Source: an uncultured Clostridia bacterium (GTDB lineage: Bacteria > Bacillota > Clostridia > Christensenellales > UBA3700). From it: a stretch of 7,818 nucleotides of DNA. The notes beneath the pieces were generated by a model that worked only from the letters and a program-made list of their open reading frames with translations, made no database searches and was not told where the DNA came from. The stretch lies in the NCBI GenBank assembly GCA_947176115.1, contig CAMWPK010000069.1, forward strand, positions 1 to 7,818, in the 5' to 3' direction. The stretch's first letter is position 1, and each line of letters starts with the position of its first letter. The position numbers were made by a program, and so were the translations under genes. Below, one piece after another: positions 1 to 5,750 of the stretch.

Positions 1-105
1 GACGTGGAGAATTCTATGAGAGATATGCTCAACAAAGTATACGCTAAGCGCAATAGCCTTTACGTCGCTGATGAAAACTCGGAAGGCGACGGCGGGAATC
101 AATAA
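1..105 (+). CDS. C-terminal end of an unidentified protein (partial, 5' end outside window)
   Basis: Frame 1 is open from the first base to a TAA at 103-105, giving the last 34 residues of a protein whose start lies outside the window. The tail is hydrophilic (it contains NKVYAKRNSLYVADE and ends EGDGGNQ), with no cysteine and no membrane segment, as expected of a soluble protein with a disordered C-terminus. I do not recognise the family. The reading is supported by use of the whole frame up to a stop placed exactly at the convergent end of the neighbouring gene, and by codon use like that of the other genes (GAC, GGC, GAA). The stop codon lies inside the 3' end of the ylbJ-like gene, so the two converge with a 7-base overlap. 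Confidence 0.6.
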   Translation, partial: DVENSMRDMLNKVYAKRNSLYVADENSEGDGGNQ

Positions 106-1088
106 AAGATTTCTACAATACCAAGCGATATGACGAAAGTTATGATTGCTTGAGTAAGTTTTACAAGGAGATAATACGACGTCTTGACCTTACAACTTCT
201 GAGAAAAGTCAGCGATTGAAAGGTAATTGAAAGACCGCCGAACGAGAGTAGTCCTGCAATAAACGGCAGGATTATTTTTATGCTTACTCCGCTTTGCGCA
301 AAAGTTTGACAGCCTCTGGTAATCTCAATAAACGAAATTACGGTGGCTTCTGCGATTTGAGGAGATAAATTAAAGAGCGACAAAGGTTTTGCAAGCAAAA
401 AAGCCAATCCGTCTACGATTTTCAAGTCTATTGCGATATCAATAATCATACTGAAAATGGCTATATAACCGCCTACGACAAGGACGGATAGAATAGAGGA
501 CGTGATAGACTTATTGAGAAGATTGTCGTCGTCTTGAGTGGATGGCATTGAAAGGAGTTTGTTTTCACTCTTGCGACCGCGGTATATCAAGCCGTTGATT
601 AGCGCGCCCAAGGCGTGACACAGGAAAAGTACGTAACCCGCCTTTGGAGAAGATAGCATTAGCGTACCGACCGTACCCACTACAAATAGCGGTCCCGAAG
701 TTGAGGTGAAAGAGGATACTTTTTTGCAGTTGTCTATCGTAAAGTTGCCGTTTTCATAAAAGTCGCTTATTAATTTTGCTCCTATAGGGTATCCGGATAT
801 TAGACTCATTACTAGGATATATCCGCTCTCTTGAGGAGCGTTGTATAATTTAGAAACAGGTTTTTTCAGAGCTTTACCAAGCGCGCTTGCTCCGCCTAGA
901 CCCGTAAGAAGTTTTGTGAAGAAGAAAAAAGGAAAGAGCGCCGGCGCTACGTTTTTTGCAAAGAGCAACATACCGCTGAAGATACTTTGAATATACCTTT
1001 GCGGATTTATTACCAGACAGCATATAAAAAAGCATATTATCAGCGAAAGCGGTAGAGCTCTTCTTGCCTTTTTAGTGAGAGTAAACAT
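99..1088 (-). CDS. ylbJ: YlbJ-family integral membrane protein (nucleoside-recognition-like domain)
   Basis: This is a 329-residue polytopic membrane protein. Hydrophobic segments lie at about residues 12-28, 40-60, 88-107, 132-147, 150-170, 194-222, 272-290 and 305-325. Conserved blocks match YlbJ of Bacillus as I remember it: SGYPIGAKL (98-106), SFTSTSGPLF (126-135) and SFGGLSITFQS (282-292). YlbJ is a mother-cell sporulation protein in Bacillus; its substrate is not known, and the Gate/nucleoside-recognition fold suggests transport. It is shorter than the roughly 400-residue Bacillus protein, mainly because the loop between the two halves (about 172-192) is short. No in-frame ATG or GTG lies between the upstream TAA and the chosen ATG, so the start is fixed, yet no Shine-Dalgarno sequence precedes it. 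It lies 74 bases downstream of tmcAL on the same strand and is probably cotranscribed. A sporulation role here is inferred from the family only. Confidence 0.85.
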   Translation of the reverse strand: MFTLTKKARRALPLSLIICFFICCLVINPQRYIQSIFSGMLLFAKNVAPALFPFFFFTKLLTGLGGASALGKALKKPVSKLYNAPQESGYILVMSLISGYPIGAKLISDFYENGNFTIDNCKKVSSFTSTSGPLFVVGTVGTLMLSSPKAGYVLFLCHALGALINGLIYRGRKSENKLLSMPSTQDDDNLLNKSITSSILSVLVVGGYIAIFSMIIDIAIDLKIVDGLAFLLAKPLSLFNLSPQIAEATVISFIEITRGCQTFAQSGVSIKIILPFIAGLLSFGGLSITFQSLTFLRSCKVKTSYYLLVKLTQAIITFVISLGIVEIFY

Positions 1089-1162
1089 ATAAAAATATAT
1101 GGCGAATAATTGGGAAATATGATATTACCATTTGGCTTTGTTTAGCTACGAATGACGGCTAT

Positions 1163-2299
1163 TTATTTCGTTATAATTTGCATATAGTCGGGTATATTCT
1201 CAGTTACGCTTGCGTATATGCTGTCTGCGCGCTTTATCAGACTATCGTATTGAAGTTCTATCGACTTGGTTATTACTTGACAGTCAAAGCAAGAGAGTAA
1301 TTGTCTTTTAGTTTTTTCCACAGCGAGTACGTTGACGTAGTCCACGACATCGTTTTGCAAGTCGCCTGCCGTATAGGTATTAGATATGAGTATATTGATT
1401 AGAGTGCGAAGCAAATATGCGTCGGTATATCTCTTTGTAGATAGTTTATCAAGCATTTCTTGCCAAGATACGCTACTTTTCAGAGTAGCGACAATTCTAT
1501 TTTCTATACCTTCTTTAACGCCGTGAACAGTCGTCAAATCCATACTGCCGATATTGTATTTTAAGATAGAATACAACTTGTCGTTTGCGACTTGTAAATG
1601 CGTTGGGGAAAGCGCTTTGAGATAGTCCATAACGTATAGGGGTACGCCTTGGGATATTGCTTGCAAATCCGAGTTTTGCCACATCTGACGTACGCAACTT
1701 GCCGAAGGATATTCGTCGGCAGACGTCTGATGATAACCACCGCCTATTCTTGCTACGGTGTGGGGAGTTATGATAGATTGAGTGTCATTTAGCGCTTTAA
1801 GATATTCCACCGCCAAAATATTATTGGGAGAAGATATTACTTGGGCATATGCAGGGTGAGTTTTGGCAAGCGCGTTTGCGTAGCTTTTTGCATAGCCGTT
1901 GCCTAATTTGAGTTCTTTATCGAGATTGGTAGCAAAGACTTCGTCCTCTTGGAAGTTGGCAATATCTTGCAAAGTCTTAATGTCTCCGAGTTCGCTTCCA
2001 AAAGTGAGAGTTACTTCGCCTTTGATCTTATTTGCAATTTTCACTCCTCCAAGGGCAAAATACTTTGCCGTTGTCAAGACGTACTGAGGCGGAAGTTCTA
2101 CGACCATATCGGCTCCGCTCTTGATTGCCCATTCGGCGCGCTTGTATTTGTCAGCTATCGCAAGTTGACCTCTTTGAGTGAAATTACCGCTCATAATGCA
2201 AATTACGCTATTGCCACACTCTTTCAAAGCGCGAGAGATGTGGTAGACGTGCCCGTTTTGCAAGGGATTGTATTCGCAAATTATGACGGCAATTTTCAT
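1163..2299 (-). CDS. tmcAL: tRNA(Met) cytidine acetate ligase (TmcAL, formerly YlbM)
   Basis: The 378-residue cytosolic enzyme belongs to the HIGH-type nucleotidyltransferase family. TmcAL activates acetate with ATP to acetyl-AMP and transfers the acetyl group to C34 of elongator tRNA-Met, forming N4-acetylcytidine. Diagnostic motifs are EYNPLQNGHVYH (9-20, including the NGH nucleotide-binding motif), IMSGNFTQRG (35-44), the ADMVVELP block, TFGSE, PNNILAVEYLKAL and the RIGGGYH...SASCVR region. Length is close to the usual 380-420. The ATG at 2299 has a strong AAGGAG at 2305-2310 with five bases between. It is divergent from pta and sits upstream of the ylbJ-like gene on the same strand. Small changes from the common motif are seen (EYNPLQNGH rather than EYNPFHNGH), which I consider tolerated. 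Family assignment is firm; activity is inferred. Confidence 0.93.
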   Translation of the reverse strand: MKIAVIICEYNPLQNGHVYHISRALKECGNSVICIMSGNFTQRGQLAIADKYKRAEWAIKSGADMVVELPPQYVLTTAKYFALGGVKIANKIKGEVTLTFGSELGDIKTLQDIANFQEDEVFATNLDKELKLGNGYAKSYANALAKTHPAYAQVISSPNNILAVEYLKALNDTQSIITPHTVARIGGGYHQTSADEYPSASCVRQMWQNSDLQAISQGVPLYVMDYLKALSPTHLQVANDKLYSILKYNIGSMDLTTVHGVKEGIENRIVATLKSSVSWQEMLDKLSTKRYTDAYLLRTLINILISNTYTAGDLQNDVVDYVNVLAVEKTKRQLLSCFDCQVITKSIELQYDSLIKRADSIYASVTENIPDYMQIITK

Positions 2300-2304
2300 T
2301 TTTG

Positions 2305-2310
2305 CTCCTT
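2305..2310 (-). promoter_or_regulatory. Ribosome binding site of tmcAL
   Basis: AAGGAG on the minus strand lies five bases before the ATG at 2299 and fixes the tmcAL start. Confidence 0.85.
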
Positions 2311-2316
2311 AAACTC

Positions 2317-2345
2317 TTTACAATTTTTTACATTAAGAGTATACT
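2317..2345 (+). promoter_or_regulatory. Sigma-A promoter of pta-ackA
   Basis: The -35 TTTACA (2317-2322) and -10 TATACT (2340-2345) are separated by 17 bases. The predicted start of transcription is near 2352, giving an untranslated leader of about 80 bases before pta. A second TTTACA occurs ten bases downstream of the first (2327-2332). The -10 lies inside the palindrome AGTATACT (2338-2345), so the opposite strand also reads TATACT. Confidence 0.75.
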
Positions 2346-2367
2346 AAAGCCGTGCAAAGTCGCACAA
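2338..2367 (-). promoter_or_regulatory. Possible sigma-A promoter of tmcAL sharing the palindromic -10
   Basis: On the minus strand the palindrome AGTATACT gives a -10 TATACT (2343-2338). A weak -35, TTGTGC (2367-2362), lies 18 bases upstream. Transcription would begin near 2331, about 30 bases before the tmcAL ATG. An alternative minus-strand -10, TATAAT (2390-2385), has only a poor -35. Which is used cannot be decided from sequence. Confidence 0.4.
2352..2365. repeat. Small inverted repeat at the pta transcription start
   Basis: GTGC (2352-2355) and GCAC (2362-2365) flank six bases, directly at the predicted pta start site. The outer TG...CA spacing recalls a CcpA cre site, but the central CG of that consensus is missing, so I do not call it cre. 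It may be a protein-binding site or chance. Confidence 0.25.
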
Positions 2368-2371
2368 AACT

Positions 2372-2385
2372 TTAACTCAAGTTAA
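2372..2385. promoter_or_regulatory. 14-base palindrome, possible operator between tmcAL and pta
   Basis: TTAACT-CA-AGTTAA is a perfect six-base inverted repeat around a two-base centre. It lies about 20-34 bases downstream of the predicted pta start and upstream of the minus-strand promoter, a place where a bound regulator could affect either direction. The two-base loop makes an RNA hairpin unlikely, so DNA binding is the likelier role. It does not fit the usual clostridial Rex site as I know it, because the half-sites face the other way. Confidence 0.4.
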
Positions 2386-2432
2386 TTATATAGCAATCAC
2401 GACTAAAAATAAAGTGATTTGGAGGTAGTGAG

Positions 2433-3428
2433 ATGAGCAAAATTATAGACAGCATTATTGACAAAGCAAAAAAACTTGGCAAGACTATAGTCTTGGCGGA
2501 GGGAGAAGAACCTCGTACCGTTGAAGCGGCGCAAACTATCGTGCATAATAAAATTGCCAACGTTGTTCTTCTTGGCGACGAGGAGAAATTGAAAGTAATG
2601 TATCCGCAAGCAAATTTTGAGGGTATAAAGATTGTCAATCCCTTGACGGCAGATATAGAAGATTACGCCAATACTCTTTACGAATTGAGAAAGGCAAAGG
2701 GTATGACCTTGGACGTAGCTAAGACGGAAATCAGGAAGTATCTAAACTTTGGCGCAATGATGATTAAGAAAGGCGACGCCGACGGTATGGTCGCAGGCGC
2801 AATCAACTCAACCGGCAACGTATTGAGGTCGGGACTTACAATCGTCAAGACCAAGCCGGGAATAAAGACGGTGTCGAGCTGTTTCCTTATGGCTTTTGAG
2901 GGTACGCCTTATAAAGACCAAGATATAATGGTATTCGGCGACTGCGCCGTAAATATAAATCCTACGGCAGAACAACTTGCAGACATCGCAATTTCTTCTA
3001 CGGCTACGGCAAGAGAACTCGCCGGTATAAAGGAGCCAAAAGTAGCTATGCTTTCATTCTCCACCAAGGGTAGCGCTAAGCATGAATTTGTAGACAAGGT
3101 AGTAGAAGCTACCAAACTCGTAAAGGAGAAAGCTCCTGAGATAGAAGTAGACGGAGAATTGCAGGTAGACGCGGCAATCGTGCCTTCGGTAGGCAGACTT
3201 AAAGCCCCCGGTAGCGACGTAGCCGGCAAAGCTAACGTCTTTATATTCCCAGATTTGCAATCAGGCAATATAGGCTACAAACTTACGCAGAGATTCAGCG
3301 GAGCTACGGCTATCGGACCGATATGCCAAGGTTTTGCAAGACCTATCAACGACTTATCCAGAGGTTGTACAAGCGACGATATAGTAGCGGTCGTGGCAAT
3401 CACTGCTGTGCAAGCTAGTCAAAATTAA
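2433..3428 (+). CDS. pta: Phosphate acetyltransferase (phosphotransacetylase)
   Basis: The 331-residue cytosolic enzyme interconverts acetyl-CoA plus phosphate with acetyl phosphate plus CoA, the first step of acetate fermentation. It has the short form, without the N-terminal regulatory domain of E. coli Pta. Family blocks seen are DGMVAGAINSTGNVLRSGL, FGDCAVNINPTAEQLADIAI, MLSFSTKGSAKHE, PSVGRLKAPGSDVAGKANV and NDLSRGC near the C-terminus. Ser309, Arg310 and Asp316, in the SRGCTSDD stretch, fall at the same numbers as the functional residues known from Methanosarcina Pta. GGAGGT (2421-2426) lies six bases before the ATG. It is first in an operon with ackA, 32 bases downstream, under a good sigma-A promoter. 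Related PTA/PTB enzymes use butyryl-CoA, but adjacency to ackA and the motifs favour the acetyl enzyme. Confidence 0.95.
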   Translation: MSKIIDSIIDKAKKLGKTIVLAEGEEPRTVEAAQTIVHNKIANVVLLGDEEKLKVMYPQANFEGIKIVNPLTADIEDYANTLYELRKAKGMTLDVAKTEIRKYLNFGAMMIKKGDADGMVAGAINSTGNVLRSGLTIVKTKPGIKTVSSCFLMAFEGTPYKDQDIMVFGDCAVNINPTAEQLADIAISSTATARELAGIKEPKVAMLSFSTKGSAKHEFVDKVVEATKLVKEKAPEIEVDGELQVDAAIVPSVGRLKAPGSDVAGKANVFIFPDLQSGNIGYKLTQRFSGATAIGPICQGFARPINDLSRGCTSDDIVAVVAITAVQASQN

Positions 3429-3460
3429 AAATTTAAGTATCGTATTATAAGGAGTAATTT

Positions 3461-4663
3461 ATGAAAATATTGGTTGTCAACGCAGGAAGTTCTTCTCTCA
3501 AATATCAACTTATCGAGATGACGAAAGAGGAAGTGATTTGCAAGGGTACAGTCGAGTGTATAGGAATCGAGGGCTCGAAGAATACGCACAAAGTTGACGG
3601 AAAGTCGTACGTGGTGGAAAGACCGCTAGCCGACCATACCGACGCTTTTAATCTGGTAATGGAGTGTTTGACGAATAAAGAATACGGGAGCATTTCTTCC
3701 CCGAAAGAGATAAGCGCGATAGGTCACAGAGTAGTCCACTCTGGCGAAGCCTTTACAAAGTCGTCCTACGTTGATAAGGACGCGCTTAAAAAACTTGAGG
3801 AGATAGTTACGCTTGCTCCGTTGCACAATCCCGCAAGTCTTGCGTGCCTTAAGTCGTGTATGTCAATAGTCGATTGCCCCAACGTAGTAGTATTCGATAC
3901 GGCTTTCCACAGCACGATGCCTGATAAGGCAAAGATGTACGCAATTCCTTACGAGGACTATCAAGCGACGAAGATTCGTAAGTACGGTTTCCACGGTACG
4001 TCGCACAAATTCGTATCTCAAGAGGCAATCAATTACCTCAAATCCAAGGGTAAGCCTTGCGGTAAAATCGTCACTTGTCACCTTGGCAACGGCTCTTCTG
4101 TTACTGCAGTAAAAGACGGCAAATGTATTGACACTTCAATGGGTATGACACCGCTTGAAGGTATGATTATGGGCACTAGGTGCGGAAATATAGACGCCGC
4201 GGCGGTAATTATGCTTGCAAAAGCAAAGGGTATGTCGCTTGACGAAATGAGCAACTACCTCAACAAAAAGAGCGGATTTCTCGGCGTGAGCGGAGTAAGC
4301 TCAGACTTTAGAAAACTCGGCGAAGCTATTAAAGAAGGCAACGAGAGAGCAAAACTTGCCTACGATATGTTTGCTTATCAAATTCGCAAACTTATCGGTT
4401 CGTATGCGGTTGCTATGGGCGGACTTGACGCCGTTGTATTCACAGGCGGTATTGGCGAGAACGGCGACGGTATTCGTCAATCGGTGTCTGAAGATATGGA
4501 ATTCTTGGGCTTGAAAATTGACTCTAAGATAAATTCAAGCGCTCCAAGAGGCAGTTTTGCAGACGTAAGCGCAAAGGACAGCAAAGTGGCAATTCTCGTC
4601 ATTCCTACCAATGAAGAACTCGTTATTGCTAGGGAAACAAAGGAAATAGTACAAGCGCTCTAA
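3461..4663 (+). CDS. ackA: Acetate kinase
   Basis: The 400-residue cytosolic enzyme converts acetyl phosphate plus ADP to acetate plus ATP, completing the Pta-AckA pathway. It belongs to the ASKHA sugar kinase/actin fold superfamily. Visible signatures are VVNAGSSSLKYQL (5-17, with Asn7), IGHRVVHSG with Arg90, VVFDTAFH with Asp146, YGFHGTSH with His178, HLGNGSS (207-213), GTRCGNID with Arg240, FTGGIGENG (327-335) and PTNEE with Glu385. All expected catalytic and nucleotide-binding residues are present and the length is typical. AAGGAG (3449-3454) precedes the ATG by six bases. It is cotranscribed with pta. No convincing terminator follows, so some transcripts may run on into rpmF. Confidence 0.97.
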   Translation: MKILVVNAGSSSLKYQLIEMTKEEVICKGTVECIGIEGSKNTHKVDGKSYVVERPLADHTDAFNLVMECLTNKEYGSISSPKEISAIGHRVVHSGEAFTKSSYVDKDALKKLEEIVTLAPLHNPASLACLKSCMSIVDCPNVVVFDTAFHSTMPDKAKMYAIPYEDYQATKIRKYGFHGTSHKFVSQEAINYLKSKGKPCGKIVTCHLGNGSSVTAVKDGKCIDTSMGMTPLEGMIMGTRCGNIDAAAVIMLAKAKGMSLDEMSNYLNKKSGFLGVSGVSSDFRKLGEAIKEGNERAKLAYDMFAYQIRKLIGSYAVAMGGLDAVVFTGGIGENGDGIRQSVSEDMEFLGLKIDSKINSSAPRGSFADVSAKDSKVAILVIPTNEELVIARETKEIVQAL

Positions 4664-4691
4664 AATAAAATATAAAACTTTTGTATTTTGT

Positions 4692-4720
4692 TTGACAAAG
4701 ATAAAAAAATCAACTATAAT
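4692..4720 (+). promoter_or_regulatory. Perfect consensus sigma-A promoter of rpmF
   Basis: TTGACA (4692-4697) and TATAAT (4715-4720) both match the consensus exactly and are separated by the ideal 17 bases. Transcription should begin near 4727, about 38 bases before the rpmF start. This would give the ribosomal protein gene its own strong, probably constitutive supply, separate from pta-ackA. Confidence 0.9.
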
Positions 4721-4751
4721 GCAATAGCAATAAATTTTATCAGTATGAAAT

Positions 4752-4757
4752 GGAGGT
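4752..4757 (+). promoter_or_regulatory. Ribosome binding site that fixes the rpmF start
   Basis: GGAGGT lies seven bases before the ATG at 4765. The in-frame ATG at 4750 overlaps this site and cannot be the start used. Confidence 0.9.
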
Positions 4758-4764
4758 GTTGGCA

Positions 4765-4950
4765 ATGGCAGTACCAAAGGCGAAAACATCAAAACAAAGA
4801 AAGCATACGCGTTCAGCAAATTGGAAGTTGACCGCTCCAAATCTTTCGGCATGTCCACAATGCCACGAGTTGAAGGCAAACCACAGAGTATGCCCAAACT
4901 GCGGTTATTATGACGGCGAACTTGTTGTTGAGAAGAGCAATAAGGACTAA
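4765..4950 (+). CDS. rpmF: 50S ribosomal protein L32 (bL32, zinc-ribbon form)
   Basis: The product is 61 residues when started at 4765, and begins MAVPKAKTSKQRKHTRSANW, the hallmark L32 N-terminus (MAVPKxKTSKxR...RxxW). The longer start at 4750 would add five residues, but its codons contain the Shine-Dalgarno sequence, so the shorter form is correct. A zinc ribbon is formed by Cys30, Cys33, Cys43 and Cys46 (CPQC...CPNC), so this is the zinc-binding type, without the Cys loss seen in zinc-independent paralogues. L32 is a small protein of the large ribosomal subunit. The gene is transcribed from a perfect consensus promoter and closed by a strong hairpin terminator. The DUF177/YceD gene that usually precedes rpmF is absent. 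Confidence 0.97.
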   Translation: MAVPKAKTSKQRKHTRSANWKLTAPNLSACPQCHELKANHRVCPNCGYYDGELVVEKSNKD

Positions 4951-4969
4951 TATTTTTTAGTAAAAAATC

Positions 4970-4997
4970 AAAACGGAGCGTTAAGCTCCGTTTTTTT
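4970..4997 (+). terminator. Intrinsic terminator after rpmF
   Basis: AAACGGAGC (4971-4979) pairs with GCTCCGTTT (4985-4993) around a five-base loop GTTAA, followed by a run of T residues to 4997. The stem is GC-rich at the loop end, and the unit starts 20 bases after the rpmF stop. Confidence 0.93.
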
Positions 4998-5012
4998 ATT
5001 TAATAATGGGTA

Positions 5013-5041
5013 TTGATATACTCCGGTCTATATGATATACT
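5013..5041 (+). promoter_or_regulatory. Sigma-A promoter with extended -10 for the 141-residue membrane protein gene
   Basis: TTGATA (5013-5018) and TATACT (5036-5041) are 17 bases apart, and TG at 5033-5034 adds an extended -10 (TGaTATACT). Transcription should start near 5048, leaving an AT-rich leader of about 100 bases in which I see no stable structure or convincing small gene. Confidence 0.7.
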
Positions 5042-5150
5042 GTAGAAAAACATAGGTTAAAAATATATAAATAAAATTAGTTTTTGTCTTTAGTGGATAT
5101 TATGGTTAAGTTGACGAAAGAAATAGTATTAAACGATTGGAGGTGGGATT

Positions 5151-5576
5151 ATGAGAGCAAAACTTGGTTGGATTTTATTTTGTGTAATGACGGTTGCCGT
5201 AATCGTTCTAACGTTGGTATTGATATGGAATAATGCGCGCTGGAAATCAGGCGACGAGTTATTGGATATAAGCGTTGAGGAGGTAGAGTCGGCGTATTTA
5301 TATCATAACGTTACGTCTTCCGATACTCCGACAATAAAAGAATACGAATTAAGCAAAGCGGAAATTGATTATATTATTCAAGAGTTTCGCTCGTCAAAGT
5401 TTGAGAAAAGTAACGAGCAAATTGACGCGGGGAACAGTGAAGTTACTTTTAAGATGAAAGACGGAAGCGAAAAGTCATTTTCAATATGCGGAAGCGTCTT
5501 GAATATTGACGGAAAACAGTATAAATGTCATTCTTATTTGATTAGTTATATAACGAGATACGGCTTAGAAGAATAA
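5151..5576 (+). CDS. Small membrane-anchored protein of unknown function
   Basis: The product has 141 residues. A single hydrophobic helix (about residues 6-26, preceded by RAK) acts as a signal anchor. Cys11 lies inside the helix and there is no lipobox, so it is not a lipoprotein. The rest is hydrophilic and acidic and probably faces outside the membrane. The pattern after the anchor, a VEEVESAYLYH strand, then ELSKAEIDYIIQEF (a probable amphipathic helix), then alternating strands EVTFKMKDGSEKSFSICGSVLNIDGKQYKC, suggests a small alpha/beta or beta-rich domain; two cysteines (about 113 and 125) could pair outside the cell. I do not recognise the family. GGAGGT (5139-5144) lies six bases before the ATG. 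Own promoter and terminators on both sides make it an independent unit between rpmF and plsX, with no hint of function from context. Confidence 0.8.
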   Translation: MRAKLGWILFCVMTVAVIVLTLVLIWNNARWKSGDELLDISVEEVESAYLYHNVTSSDTPTIKEYELSKAEIDYIIQEFRSSKFEKSNEQIDAGNSEVTFKMKDGSEKSFSICGSVLNIDGKQYKCHSYLISYITRYGLEE

Positions 5577-5615
5577 TTAAGTCATAAGTTGAATTATAAT
5601 ATACTTATAAAGAAG

Positions 5616-5655
5616 CGAGCAATAGTCTTAATTTAAGGCTATTGCTTGATTTTTG
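5616..5655 (+). terminator. Intrinsic terminator after the membrane protein gene
   Basis: CGAGCAATAG (5616-5625) pairs with CTATTGCTTG (5639-5648). The inner bases T/G, CTTA and TAAG extend the stem to about 15 pairs with a three-base loop, and ATTTTT follows at 5649-5654. It lies 40 bases after the stop codon and separates this unit from plsX. Confidence 0.9.
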
Positions 5656-5684
5656 TAGAAGAATATATTAAAATGATAATAATA

Positions 5685-5713
5685 TTGATTAATAAAGAGG
5701 TTCTAATTAAGAT
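5685..5713 (+). promoter_or_regulatory. Candidate sigma-A promoter of plsX-rnc
   Basis: TTGATT (5685-5690) and TAAGAT (5708-5713) are 17 bases apart, each matching four of six consensus positions; transcription would start near 5720. An alternative -10, GATAAT (5675-5680), fits the consensus better but has a poor -35 (TTTGTA, 17 bases upstream). A promoter must lie here because a strong terminator ends just upstream, but its exact place is uncertain. Confidence 0.4.
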
Positions 5714-5726
5714 TACGCAACTTAAT
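5706..5726. promoter_or_regulatory. Inverted repeat at the plsX promoter, possible operator
   Basis: ATTAAG (5706-5711) and CTTAAT (5721-5726) are perfect six-base arms separated by nine bases, over the candidate -10 and start site. In many Firmicutes plsX is repressed by FapR through a palindrome in this position, but the bases here do not resemble the FapR consensus I know, so any regulator is unassigned. Confidence 0.3.
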
Positions 5727-5750
5727 AAGATTTCTTAGAGGAAAAATACC

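Noticed and set aside
1949..2347. 132-codon plus-strand frame across the tmcAL start
   Set aside because: It lies opposite well-conserved TmcAL motifs and has no ribosome binding site at its start.
2351..2366. CcpA cre site in the pta leader
   Set aside because: Outer TG...CA spacing fits but the central CG and flanking consensus bases do not.
4664..4691. A/T-rich imperfect dyad after ackA as a terminator
   Set aside because: Only short A-T pairs can form and there is no GC stem; it overlaps the approach to the rpmF promoter.
4535..4897. 120-codon minus-strand frame across the ackA end and rpmF
   Set aside because: It covers the rpmF promoter and gene on the opposite strand and is hydrophobic by chance of AT-rich sequence.
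5048..5150. Riboswitch or attenuator in the roughly 100-base leader of the membrane protein gene
   Set aside because: The leader is A/T-rich without a stable stem or known riboswitch core that I can see.
5102..5233. Possible small leader peptide starting with ATG at 5102, in another frame than the membrane protein gene
   Set aside because: It has only a weak GTGGAT upstream and runs through the real ribosome binding site and anchor of the downstream gene.
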